Source: Abelmoschus esculentus (Eukaryota > Streptophyta > Magnoliopsida > Malvales > Malvaceae). Taken from it: 64,000 nucleotides of DNA. The stretch's first letter is position 1, and each line of letters starts with the position of its first letter. The position numbers and the translations under genes were made by a program. Shown here in pieces: positions 46,640 through 57,904 of the stretch. Below the pieces are notes generated by a model. The model was not told where the DNA came from. It saw nothing but the letters and a program-made list of their open reading frames with translations, and searched no databases. The stretch is from the NCBI GenBank assembly GCA_035048815.1, contig JAUCBN010000017.1, forward strand, positions 1,980,936 through 2,044,935, given 5' to 3'.

Positions 46640-47190
46640 TGCAACTTGTGATTTCGATAGACGAAACCCCTATATCGAAACAATATTGAAATAAAAAGAG
46701 ACGTTATGTGCATTTAATCAGAGGGTATCGAAACGTTAACCTTGTATATCGAAATGGATAACCTTTAAAAATAGGGGTGTAAACTGTATTGAAACGTTTT
46801 GAATCTGTCAAACTCCGTATCGAAACATTTTAAAGGGGCATATCAAAACGGATCAATTAACTTTTGAAGACCAACTAACAAGTAAAGATAAAATAAATAA
46901 ATGCACGAAAAACTTTGAAAAAATATCCCAACTGTATCAAAATGCTATTTGTTGTATCAAAACGCCTTAATTAAAATATTTGATTTTAAATGCAGGGCAA
47001 TATTGAAATAGCCAAATATTGTATCGAAATGCATATTTCGATATCAATTCAAAAATAATTCAAAACCAAAAATCACAATTTCAAATTGTATTGAAACGGT
47101 TCAAGACCGTATTAAAACACCTGTTAATTTTTCTTTGAAAATAACTCATCTGTATTGAAGCGCCTAAGAGGCGTATAGAAACACCTGGGA
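46640..47190. repeat. Cluster of TATCGAAAC-like words
   Basis: About fourteen related words occur in 550 bp: TATATCGAAAC, GGTATCGAAACG, TATATCGAAATG, GTATTGAAACG (twice), GTATCGAAACA, CATATCAAAACG, GTATCAAAATG, GTATCAAAACG, GTATCGAAATG followed by its mirror TTTCGATATC, GTATTAAAACA, GTATTGAAGCG and GTATAGAAACA. Spacing is mostly 15-60 bp. I could not assign it to a known element. Confidence 0.85.
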
Positions 47191-48120
47191 AAATTTGAAC
47201 ATTTTATCTTTGAAATTAACTTAAGAAAATATTAATGGGTTATTAATTTGACTTAGAAAAGTTCTTTAACTTGTCAATTGAGTATGAATTTAAAAAATTA
47301 TTTATAAGATGTTTTTTTATTTCTTTGTTATATCAAAATCAAATATAATTTTACACGATCCAATTCTCCTGAATCTTCTCTCCTCTTACTCCGGTAAAAG
47401 GCAACAACGACGGTGACAAAACAACCTCCAACTGATTCATCCTCACGAGCTCTCTCCCACTTTTTATTTCACTCTCCCCCGTTAAAATTAGCTCCTTCTC
47501 TCAATTTTTCATCACATCACCAACCACCTCCTCTGTTACAATATATCTTATCTTATTTATTTATTTATTTATTGTTATTACTCTTTTCAAACAAATTTTA
47601 AAAGAAAACCCAGCATCCCAAATTTTACATTTTTAGGACCAATTCCAAAACTTGATTTAGCCCCCCAACTTAAAGGCTCAATACTTGGATCCAAGATTTA
47701 AGTCACTAACTTGAAGTTCAGGTCATTACAATCAAGTAAGTTAATTTTATATTTGGTTGAATTTTTTAAAATTAAAAGAATTCAATAAATAAAAAATAAT
47801 TTTAGAGTGATTCGATCATGCATATATTCACTACCTTAGTCTAACTAAGGATTTCAACAAATTAACTCAATGAGTTCTTCCCCTTTTTCAAGGTTAAGAG
47901 GAGACCTCTACAATTCTATCTTTTGTATTTAGCTAAGATAAAATTAACTCTAATTTTTTTCTTAAGTTAAACCAGAATTTCTCCTTATACAAATAGATAA
48001 AAGATGTAAACCTCTTAAAGGTGAGTTATAATGTAAACCAACATTATGTACAAGAGAAAGGGAAATTATAGATTTTGATTTAATTTTTTATTATGTTTCT
48101 TGGGTGTTGTCTCTCACAAT
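47191..48120. other. Intergenic DNA, nothing assigned
   Basis: AT-rich. The short plus-strand frame at 47413-47601 is low complexity. See 46190-46310 for a shared repeat fragment at 47825-47910. Confidence 0.45.
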
Positions 48121-48419
48121 TGTCACGGGGTCAGAGTTTTCGCGCAGGGACTTCTACTCGTGAGGCACCTCGGGTCTCTCGCATGCCCGAGGATCAGCCT
48201 GAACGATCTCCGATGCTTATTGGTTTCGCCCTCCCATGGGCTCATTAGGGAAGCGGGGACAGCTCCCGACCAGTGTAGTGCACGATCAGCGCGCCTATCC
48301 CAGATGGAACGACTGCTCGGCACGTACTACACTCTTAATGTTATCCCGCTCCCAAGCTTTAAGCACAACCAGAAAGCATCTCGCTCAGTCCCGCGTAGTC
48401 ACGACCTACGGTACGTGCA
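48121..48419 (-). repeat. TRIM LTR, left copy (3' LTR in element sense)
   Basis: 299 bp, TGTCACGGGG to CGGTACGTGCA. About 7-8 percent different from the right copy by eye, mostly transitions. Confidence 0.88.
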
Positions 48420-48783
48420 TTCTCCTCCACCAATTCATGCACGCCCTCGTGCATGGGGAGGAAACTCTTTCCCTCTCTTTAAACGTGCCAAGAACTAGTG
48501 TGCAATTCTCCCAAACTGGCCCACTAACCTGGGGCCGCCCTCCTTGGGCAAAGGTCTCTCTGCAATCACCTCATGGCCACCTGCCACTTTACCGAGGTGT
48601 CCCATTGCAGTTCAACCAACCAGAGAACTTTCGCTACGGCTTCCTGCTTACCCGTCCTCGTCTTTAAAGGACCCACTTGCGAACACCCGCTTCTCTTGGG
48701 GTGCGAGCTAACACGCTCGTCCTCATGACTCGCTCCGCAGCACATGGGGTACTTGGTAAACCCAACAGCTAGCATACAGCCTC

Positions 48784-48795
48784 GCTCTGATACCA
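48784..48795 (-). other. Primer-binding site of the TRIM (initiator tRNA-Met type)
   Basis: GCTCTGATACCA on the plus strand, TGGTATCAGAGC on the minus strand. It is two bases from the right LTR. Confidence 0.88.
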
Positions 48796-48797
48796 CT

Positions 48798-49097
48798 TGT
48801 CACGGGGTCAGAGTTTTCGCGCAGGGGCTTCTACCCGTGCGGCACCTCGGGTCTCTCGCATGCCCGAGGATCAACCTTAACGATCTTCGATGCTTACTGG
48901 TTTCGCCCTCCCATTGGCTCATCAGGGAAGCGGGGATAGCTCCCGACCAGTGTGGTGCACGATCAGCGCACCCATCCCAGATGGGACGACTGCTCGGCAC
49001 GTACTACACTCTTAATGCTATCCCTCTCTCAAGCTTTAAGCACAACCAGAAAGCATCTCGCTTGGTCCCGCGTAATCACGACCTACGGTACGTGACA
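48798..49097 (-). repeat. TRIM LTR, right copy (5' LTR in element sense)
   Basis: 300 bp, TGTCACGGGG to CGTGACA, with TGTCACG/CGTGACA terminal inverted repeats. Confidence 0.88.
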
Positions 49098-50763
49098 TAA
49101 TCTTCAAGTATCCTTGGAGTGTTTAAAAAGTGTAAAATGAGATTTTAACCGTTGGGATGAGTCATAGTGGTTGAAGATGCAAAAGAATCATTACCTATAA
49201 AAATTCTACCATTTATAACTAAAGGGATCAATCATTTTACAAATACGTGACCATTGAACAGACTAGATTAATCCATTTTTTAAGCGATCATTTTATAACG
49301 AAAGACTTAAGCTAAAATCTAGGTGTTCATTATCAAGAAAAGGATTAATCTTTTTTTACAAGAGATTGAGCCTCTTTGCTTTAAACCTTGAAAATATTTT
49401 TTGAAGTACAAAAATAATCATATTGATTTTGTAAAAGTTTGGTTAAGATAAACAAAAATATTTAAAACAAAATTTTAAAGTTTGTTAGGGTTTTAAATTA
49501 TTTTTAAATTTTTTAAAATTAATTCAAAAATTATTTTTTCATTATTATATTAAACAAATATCTAACACTTTTTTTTTCTTTACCGATAGAATTAGATTTA
49601 GGATTTGGTAAAAAATAAATTTAAAACAGAAAAAATTAAATTGAGTTGTCCAATGTAACATCCGTGGTTCTAAATCTTCTAAAATGATCCGATCAAGATC
49701 AAGGTGTTTGAAACACATTTATAAGTGTACAAACCCATAATTAGAAATATAATCACAAATAAATATACTCCCTGTGATTTGAACAAAACAAATATATTAG
49801 TAACTATAATAAAAATCAAACATTATAATGAACTTAAATCAAATTAAATTTGGACATATCTATATAACATGAAATTAAAACTCACATAATTTGGACATGT
49901 TTATATAACAGAAGTTTGGTTAGAGGCATGAGAAAGATGCGTGTGTTGTTGCCCTACGTGGTGCTTGCTTCAAAATGTGTGTTCCGGAACTTACGCTGCT
50001 CTCCGTTAAACTTGATAGGGTGATGTTGATAACAGAGAGGTGACTAAAATTTGATTCGAAAAAATCGAATAACTCAATTCGAGACGAAAATACTTGACCC
50101 ATTTTAATTCGTCTTGAAATTTTATAGACTCAAATTAACTCGAAAAAATTTAAAATAAAGTTCAAGTTCAAAATGAAAAATTGAATAACTCGAATAATTC
50201 AAAATTTTTAGTAATTAAAAGATTAATTTTTAAGTTTGAAACAAATCTCTCAATTTTTTTATATATACATTGATATATAAAAAATAAAAAAATATTACTA
50301 CATATGAAAAAAATATACATATCTCATATTATTAGAGAAAGTCGTTTAAATTGGAATCGAGTTATATTATAACATGATAAATAATTACAATTAAATATTT
50401 ATAAGAACTTGAAAACTCAAATCGATTCGACTCAAATTTCTTAAACTCGACTCGAACCGAAAAAATTCAAATAAAGTTTAAGTTGTAAAATATGACTCGT
50501 AAACTCAAATATTTCAAAATTTTTTGACTCAACTCGATCGAATACTCACTCCTACTATTAACCCTAAAAATAATGTCTCCATGCTGCTCTCCAATTATTA
50601 CATTTATAGCTCAATATATTGCAAGACCAATGATTCAAACTAAAAACTACATGTTCCATTTCATGTTTTAAAACAAACTCACAACAATAATAAAACCATA
50701 ACTCATCATCTCAATAAGTCAAAATTTAATTGAAACAGTAAAGCTTTAGTTATCTCATCTTTT
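49098..50763. other. Intergenic DNA with a TCGAA-rich repeat stretch
   Basis: 49098-50020 shows nothing assignable. 50030-50560 repeats words such as ACTCGAATAA, AACTCGAAAAAATT, AAATAAAGTT(C/T)AAGTT and GACTCAA many times in loose order, a dispersed repeat without coding content. The part nearest 50764 should hold the 3' UTR of the eL34 gene. Confidence 0.5.
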
Positions 50764-52222
50764 TTAGCCCTTTGTGGTCTGCTTTTCCTTGGTTTTTTGA
50801 ATCTTCAATACCTTCTTCACAATCTTCTGCTCTTCGACCAAAAATGCCCGAATGATCCTGATTGAAATTCCGAATATGATTATTCGACAGCATTGGAAAG
50901 AAAAGAATCCATTCCATGTGAATTTTATATCAGAATTAACACACTCGGCAAATAGATGAATACAAACCTTTCCCTGACCGCAGCACCAGATAGCACACCA
51001 CCATAGGCACGGTTAACGGTCCTCCTGTTCCGAGGAAGCCTCGACCTCTTGTATTCAGCAGGTCTCAAGTGAGGAATCTGTGCATAGAACAATACATCGG
51101 GAAGATTCTATTACTATATAAAGTAATCATTCAACTAAGGCAAAATAGTTTGAGCACTTCAAAAATATCCGAAACAAGTTCAACTCGTCCACGAGGACCA
51201 AAGTAAAACATACAGCAAACATAAAAACACAATAATGGATGCAATAGGAAGATTCATTACTACATGAAAAAGTCATTCAACTACGGAAAAATGGTTCCAC
51301 AAATCCGAAAAACATCAAAACAATAAGCCCAACTATCCCATGAGACCAAGAAAGAAAACAACAGCAAACAAAAACTCAAAACATAGTGAAGGAAGAAGTC
51401 AGCTGAAATTCAACACTGTAAACCAATTTAGTCCCAGACCAAGCTTCATCCCCATTCCATCATGCCGAAAAACATAAATTTCGCAGACCGAAAAGCCCCC
51501 CAAAAAATTGGAGTAGCACTCACAATATGCTTAGAGAATTGAAAGTAAACCATAATCAAACAATGTGTTCAGTTCACTAATCAGGATTAAAATGGCAATG
51601 AATATAAAAACACAAACCAACCAACAAGAGCTTACCAAACTATGAATTCAGTGTATGAAAATACAAAACTATATGGGAATCTTAAAATGGAAGGTGCGAG
51701 ATTAGTTCATCAATATAAAACATAGAAAATTTCCAAAGAGGGCGATTGTCCCCGAACACCCCTCGACCAGATTAGTATAGAATGTTATAAATATTCTAGG
51801 TTCATTCCTTCAAATAAGACAAACCCCATCAATTCAAACCTTGTTATCAACATTCATGAAGGTAAATCCAACATAAAAGATCAAACCCCACAAACCCTAG
51901 AAGGTAACACCACATTTAAGAGCTTAAACAATGACACAACTCAAGCTTGAACTAAATGGCAAAATTACACACCCCTTGGATTCGTTTTCCTGTAACAGGG
52001 CATTTGGGTCCGCTAGCTCTCTTCTTAGTTGTCTGGTACACAAGTTTCCCACCTTCAAAATTTCAACAAGTACCCATAAACACAAATGTAAGGATGTTAT
52101 CAAGTACAGAAATGAACAGATTAAGTGGTTAGTGTGCTGTTACCAGGAGTTTTGACGACCCGGTGCTGGTTGGACTTGGTGGCGTAACTATGGCGCGTTC
52201 GGTACGTAAGCCGTTGAACCAT
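50764..52222 (-). CDS. RPL34: 60S ribosomal protein eL34 (RPL34)
   Basis: The four coding exons are 52222-52144, 52052-51973, 51077-50968 and 50857-50764. They total 363 bp, 120 residues plus stop, the normal plant length. The exon sequences read MVQRLTYRTRHSYATKSNQH then RVVKTPG; GKLVYQTTKKRASGPKCPVT then GKRIQG; IPHLRPAEYKRSRLPRNRRT then VNRAYGGVLSGAAVRER; IIRAFLVEEQKIVKKVLKIQ then KTKEKQTTKG. The CPVTG region is the usual eL34 element and the C-terminus is Lys-rich. The protein is a structural component of the large cytosolic ribosomal subunit. All introns are GT-AG, and intron 2 is long (895 bp). No defects are seen. The 5' side is CT-rich, as in many plant ribosomal protein genes. Confidence 0.97.
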
Positions 52223-53324
52223 TTTTTCCCTCTTTGGAGGATTGGAAGCTGAGACCAGAAGGCTTTCTTCCTTGCAATGAAGAGAAAACTTTAAAGATGC
52301 GGGAATTGATAGCTTGCCCTAAAACTGACGGCTATTCTACCTTCCACATGAACGGTTGAGATTGAGTGATATATTCTTAAGGTAAAGTTATTATTTTGGT
52401 ACTCCAACTTGACTCTAAGTTGCATGAGTTTTATTTTTAATTATATAAGGGTAATTATAAAATAAATGTTTAAAATATATATTTTAATTATTTAAATTAT
52501 TTTTTAGTTAAAATAAATATTTAAAATTTTATTTTTATTAAAATAAGTGTTTAAGTAGGTATTTTGATTGATTTTAAAATGAATTAAAAATAAGATTTTA
52601 GGTACTTATTTTTAAAGATAGTAATGGGAAGAAATAAATTTTTGATTACCCTAAATTTGTCTGATATATTAATCTCTAAACTTGCCCTTACCTCGATCTG
52701 AATTAAAATATTAATTTACTCTATTTGTGCCTCTCGATATATTATCTCTTAAACCCGATTCTGATCCAACTTGATTTTTTTAAAAAAGTTAATCTTTGTC
52801 GATGATAAATATTAAATTTCAATCATCCACCTTAATCATAAATTATGTTTTTAAGTGACTTTATACTTATACAAAGTAAAATAAAATAAATTTTAAATCA
52901 TATATTTAAAAGAATAAATTGATTCATTGATCAACGGAATAAAATATATTAAAACTCGAACGATATTTAATAAAATTTTATGATAAGAACAAACCTTAAT
53001 AAATAAATAAAAACTTAAAATCTATAAAAATATTTATATATAAAATTATTTTTATAAAAAAATAATAAAATACACTCAAATCTTATCTATCCTATAAATA
53101 TAATAAAATATACTCAAATCCGATCTGTCCCGACTTAATATATAATATTTTGATGTCCATTCGAAAGAAGTAGCTCAACTATTGAGTTGGTGGTTCTGGT
53201 TTGAACCCGTTTTAACTTTTAAGTGGTTAAGAAGACCTGAGAATTCAAACGGAAACCAGAATATCTCTAATCTCTGGAATACTTTCCTGCTTTCTTCTCC
53301 GAAACAACATTGGATTGGATTTTA
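52223..53324. promoter_or_regulatory. Divergent intergenic region between eL34 and the hydrolase gene
   Basis: The two genes are transcribed away from each other across 1.1 kb. The first 100 bp are the eL34 leader. The middle (52380-53200) is AT-rich with no gene. CTTTCCTGCTTTCTTCTCC lies just before the hydrolase ATG. No TATA box was assigned with confidence. Confidence 0.5.
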
Positions 53325-56300
53325 ATGGCGATGGCATGCGCAATCTCCATGGTTTCATCAGCAGCTTTTCCCATTGCTTGCAAAATCTGTAGACCATATC
53401 TCTCTCGAACTTCCCACTCTTTTAAACACATTTCCATTAAAGCTTCATCTGCTTCACTGGATTACTCCACACCTTCTTCCGTCAACGAGCACAAAACACT
53501 CAAACCCACCAAGGTAAAAGAAAGACGCCTCTGTTTACTTGAACTTGGAATTTGTTTTTTTTTTTCTCATTGTTAAGCCTTTTTCTTTGTTTATGAACAT
53601 TCAGACAAATTGTTGGGAATGGAAGTTCAAGGGCAGTGCAGTTCGTATATACTATGAAGAACACGAGAATGAAAGCACTGATCCTCCAAAACATATACTC
53701 ATGATTCCAACGATATCTGATGTGAGCACTGTAGAGGAGTGGAGAGGTGTTGCTAAAGATATTTTGGGACGATCTGGTAAGATCAATTGGCGGGCAACTA
53801 TTGTGGACTGGCCTGGATTGGGGTTCTCCAGCAAGCCCAAGATGGATTATGATGCTGATGTGATGGAACATTTCCTGGTCAATTTTATTAATGAGATATG
53901 TTCCCCAGGTGGATGCTTTAAACCCTTTGTTTCTTTGTTTTGTTGGATGCTTTTAGTATGTGTAAATTGGTCTTTAATTGCCTTTATTTTGGTTCATTTT
54001 ATTCAGATTGATGTTTTTCATATGGATAGATTGGTCTTTAATTGCTTTGGTTGTGTTTGATCATTTGCTTGACTGGCTTTTACCTTGTTGTGCTTAGCAT
54101 TGCTCGTGTTATATTCCTGTTGTGATTTAGTAGTGTTTTCTTCTAGATTGACATGTACAGATCACTTGTTCGAATTCAAAAACCCGTTCGAGTTTGGGGT
54201 TTTGATGATAGGCCTATGTGAAATTGATTGGATCCTTAGTACCAAAAACAAAAGGGTTGGATCTTGACTTGAATTATATAGGATAACTTTATTAAGTTTG
54301 TTTAGATACCATAGCTTAATCACATGAACCCGTCAAGTGGTCCTAGTGAGAAAGGGAAGGTTGTTATCTCTTGGTGATCCATGTTCATGCAACTTGTTTG
54401 CATGGTGTGTGCTTTATTAAAGAACTAGGATTCGTAAATAGATACTATCTTATAATCACACAAGATAATTCTAAAAACAACCTTGTTAACTGTCGAGGAT
54501 ATCAGCTGTTATTTATTAAGACTTAGATGAGATGTTGGATAACAATATATGTAAGGCGTGATCATAATTTTTAAGCTTTTTCATGTATTTAGAGTATCCT
54601 TAATGGTTATTTCACCATATCAATGTGCTAGAGATGAGTATTGGGCACTGATATTTCGACATAACAAAGAGTCAAGAGCAATATAGGGGATACAGGATAC
54701 TTGAGGACAAAGATCATTTTGTTTTTCTTTTTAAATTAGCACCTTTTATCTCCTCTTTTCTAGCATCTATCCGCGATGATGTTTAACCTTCTTGACATTC
54801 AATTTTATAGTTGTTTTGGCTTTTCTTTTCTCTTTAAAATATTTATGATGTCACTTATTCAGCCATGGATATAATAGGTACATGACTCTCCAAGAACTCT
54901 TTAAATACATGAAAAACTTTAAAAGAAAGAAATTGAACTTACCTCTGTTGAACATCGTAGAGCTTGTGACCAAAATTCCATATTGATCCAACCCGAAAAG
55001 TTTGCGGTGCGACCTACTTGGTGAAAAATTTTTAGAGAAAATGGGAATCTGTGGTGGATGCAAAGGAAGCGGGTTGAACTGGTGTGCTGGGGCAAAGCCC
55101 CACGATACGGACTTTGTTGCACACCTCAGATCTATATATGACTACCCTTATACAATTATACTTTCATTTAAAGTTGGAAACTCAGTTTGAGTATGCAAGT
55201 TTCCTCTGTAATAAAGTATACATCCCTATAAATAGATACTAAGAATTATAGTTGATTAAGCCACAAATTTTGCTTGGTCACAAATCTCTTGTATCCTCTC
55301 CTACCTATGATTTTTCCCATGTTAAATCTTGGTGTCTTTTTCCTTTGTGCAGTCATATGTTTGTCATTTATCATCTGCTTCTATCATCTTACTATTCCAT
55401 TATTCTAAGTACGCTATTTTCATACTTAAAGCAACAGTTTGATGTGCTTCATCTTCAATATTATGATTTAACCTTCAGATCATATTCATAGAAAATATTG
55501 CTAGACATTTAATTAGGAAGCAATATAGCTTGTTAATCTGCAATTGAAACAGAGAACGATTTGGTGGTCTTCGGAGGTGGTCATGCTGCTACGATAGTAG
55601 TTCGTGCGGCGAAAAAGGTGTTGGTGAAGCCAAAAGCTATTGCTGCAGTTGCTCCAACCTGGGCCGGTCCCTTGCCTATTGTGTTTGGTCGAGATTCAAA
55701 CATGCAAACAAGGTAAATCTGAATGCTATATCGCCTTTGCAGATTCCATACAGCATGTTTGCTGGTCTTTGCAGATATTATGCTTTTCTAGATTGTGTGA
55801 AGTTTCATGCAGGCCAATGTATACAATATCATCTCACTTCTTTGTGGCAAAGTTTGAGTTTGCATATTTTTTAATGTATTCGAACAGTCTCTGACTCTGA
55901 GCCTCAATCTAAGCATTGGTATTTGATTTCTTATAGAATTCCCCATAAATCTAAGCCTCAATATTTCATCTTTGTTCCATGTAATAATCAATCAGATATG
56001 GGTTGCTGAGGGGCATCTTGAGAGCCCCAGGAGCTGGTTGGATGATGTATAACATGCTTGTGAGCAACGAGGGGGCAATCCAATCCCAGTACAAGTCTCA
56101 TGTGTATGCAAATGCTCAAAACGTGACTCCGGAAATTGTTCAAAGCCGATACAAGTTAACAACAGAGAAAGGATCCCGATATGTGCCTGCCGCTTTCTTG
56201 ACTGGTCTCCTCGACCCTGTTAATTCCCGAGACGAGTTCCTTGAGCTCTTTGCCTGTTTGGAGGGGGAGATACCGGTTCTGGTCGTGTCAACCGAAGGAT

Positions 56301-56464
56301 CTCCGAAGAGATCGAAAGCCGAGATGGAAGCTCTCACGGAAGCCAAAGGAGTCAGCAAGTTTGTAAATGTTCCCGGTGCCCTTTTACCACATGAAGAGTA
56401 CCCTACCATGGTGGCTGAGGAGCTTTACAAATTTTTGCAAGAGAATTTTGAAGTAAATGCTTAA
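53325..56464 (+). CDS. Alpha/beta-hydrolase-fold protein, plastid-type N-terminus, nucleophile serine absent
   Basis: Four exons join in phase: 53325-53513, 53605-53908, 55553-55712 and 55996-56464, giving 373 residues. The start is the ATG at 53325, since the open frame before it has no ATG. The N-terminus (MAMACAISMVSSAAFPIACK and on, rich in Ser and Ala, few acidic residues) looks like a plastid transit peptide. The body has WEWKFKGSAVRIYYEEHE, HILMIPTISDVSTVEEWRG and IVDWPGLGFSSKPKMDY, then NDLVVFGGGHAATIVVRAAK. In an active hydrolase the last motif would be GxSxG. Here it is GGGHA, so no Ser nucleophile is present. Downstream are AVAPTWAGPLPIVFGRDSN and GALLPHEEYPTMVAEELYKF. It resembles the Arabidopsis At5g38360-type family as I recall it. 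Function is unknown. Intron 2 is 1.6 kb. Confidence 0.9.
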
Positions 56465-57686
56465 ATCGCTCCATGATGGTAGTAATAAATTTACAAAGTT
56501 TATGAGTTCAAATCAATTACTATTATAAAAAAATGAGGGTAGTAATAAATTGCTCTAGATATTGTAATATGTGTATAAATATATATATTTATATAAATTT
56601 TGGTACGTCAATAGTTCTTGTTTTTATAAAATATGATACATTTATGTATTAATGTTAAGTTTGTATTTTTTTTCGTATTTTGTTAATCTAATTGTGATGA
56701 GAAGCATAAACCGTCTAGCCTTAGTGGTTAAAGAAATAGTTATTGTTCTTGGAGGTCATGAATTTGAATACCAGTAATACTAGCACAGTGATTAAGTGAT
56801 CAATGTTCAATGGTTGAGTATATGCCTTAGAATAGATAATACTGTAAACACCGCAGATTTTAGATCAATGGGTGTGATTATTCACTAATTATTCTTTTTC
56901 TAAATTTTTTTCATTTTTAAGTTTTTAATCTCAACCATCAATTTCCATTCATTAAATTATTTAAAATTAATGTAGTTCTAAAAAATATTTGAACGTGTAT
57001 GTTAAAAACTAAAATCGGACTTCAAGAAAAATAACTTTGAAATTTAGAAGTTTTAAGGACTAATTTATAAATTTTGAAAACATCCGGGTGTTAATTTTGT
57101 AAAATTTGAATTGAGGCTAAATTATAAAAAAATTATAGATTTAAGGTTAATATTAAATTTAAAATAATTTAATAAATTTAATTATTTATATTTAAAAGAT
57201 TCATTAGTAGAGGGATTGTATTTTACTAACAAATAATATTAAAGTCATAATATATTTGTTCATTAATATATTAATGGCGAATCTAAAAAATATTATCAAA
57301 TTAATATAAATATAAATAAAAATTCATTAACCTAACTCTGCCCCACAATATATAGTTTAAAATTTTTTTTATCCAATAATTTAAAAAAAAATATTATCTA
57401 TGAACCCAACACACGATTTTAATATAAAATAAAAAAGAATAACATTCATGAGATTTAGATTTAAGCATTCTAATCATCTTTAAAATATTCAAAATATATT
57501 ATCTGTATCTTTGTTTAAACAAAATTAAAATATACTTTTAAAAACTATTATTTTCTATAAAATAGTTATTTTTTCAAAATATAAGTAAAGAAAATATGAA
57601 CTTTCAATTTAGTTGTTTAATATTAATTTTCTCCCAAATTTTAATAAAAATAACCAAAAATATATTATATGTTTATATTTTATCTC
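56465..57686. other. 3' flank of the hydrolase gene and AT-rich intergenic DNA
   Basis: 56465-56600 should hold the 3' UTR. The rest has no supported gene. 56960-57150 carries repeat-like AAATTTAGAAGTTTTAAGGA and related words. Confidence 0.45.
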
Positions 57687-57694
57687 CTTTTAAG

Positions 57695-57896
57695 GAGAAA
57701 TTATATTATGGGTCAATCTCACCACGTCATTCATGGGACCAACCAATGATAATCATCCACCTCATTATTTTTTAATTTTTAAAGTGAAGATTCATTTGGG
57801 AAAAAAATATAACATGGAAAAATTGATGAAGTGGATAGTTAACATTGGTTGGTCCCATAGACACGTGGTGGGACTGACCCATGATATAATTTTTTC
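57695..57896. mobile_element. MITE, copy B (202 bp, 8-bp target duplication)
   Basis: Left end GAGAAATTATATTATGGGTC, right end the approximate complement (GACTGACCCATGATATAATT). The interior matches copy A at 25993-26190 (CCACGTCATTCATGGGACCAA, AAGTGAAGATTCATTTGGGA, TTGGTTGGTCCCATAGACA). Flanks are CTTTTAAG at 57687-57694 and 57897-57904. Confidence 0.87.
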
Positions 57897-57904
57897 CTTT
57901 TAAG

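Larger units (their letters stand above)
48121..49097 (-). mobile_element. TRIM-type miniature LTR retrotransposon, 977 bp
   Basis: Two direct repeats of 299 bp (48121-48419) and 300 bp (48798-49097) both start TGTCACGGGGTCAGAG and end in CGTGCA or CGTGACA. They flank only 378 bp. On the minus strand the right repeat ends GACCCCGTGACA and is followed two bases later by TGGTATCAGAGC, complementary to the 3' end of initiator tRNA-Met. The opposite inner edge is purine-rich (GAATTGGTGGAGGAGAA). No gag or pol is present. This is the layout of a TRIM. A target duplication was not evident. GC content is far above its surroundings. Confidence 0.85.

Noticed and set aside
48123..48667. Open frames of 66-143 codons at 48100-49100 as genes
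   Set aside because: They fall in the TRIM, appear in both LTR copies, and have no family resemblance. High GC makes stops rare.
53310..53324. Earlier start of the hydrolase at 53310
   Set aside because: The codon there is TTG; the first ATG in frame is at 53325.
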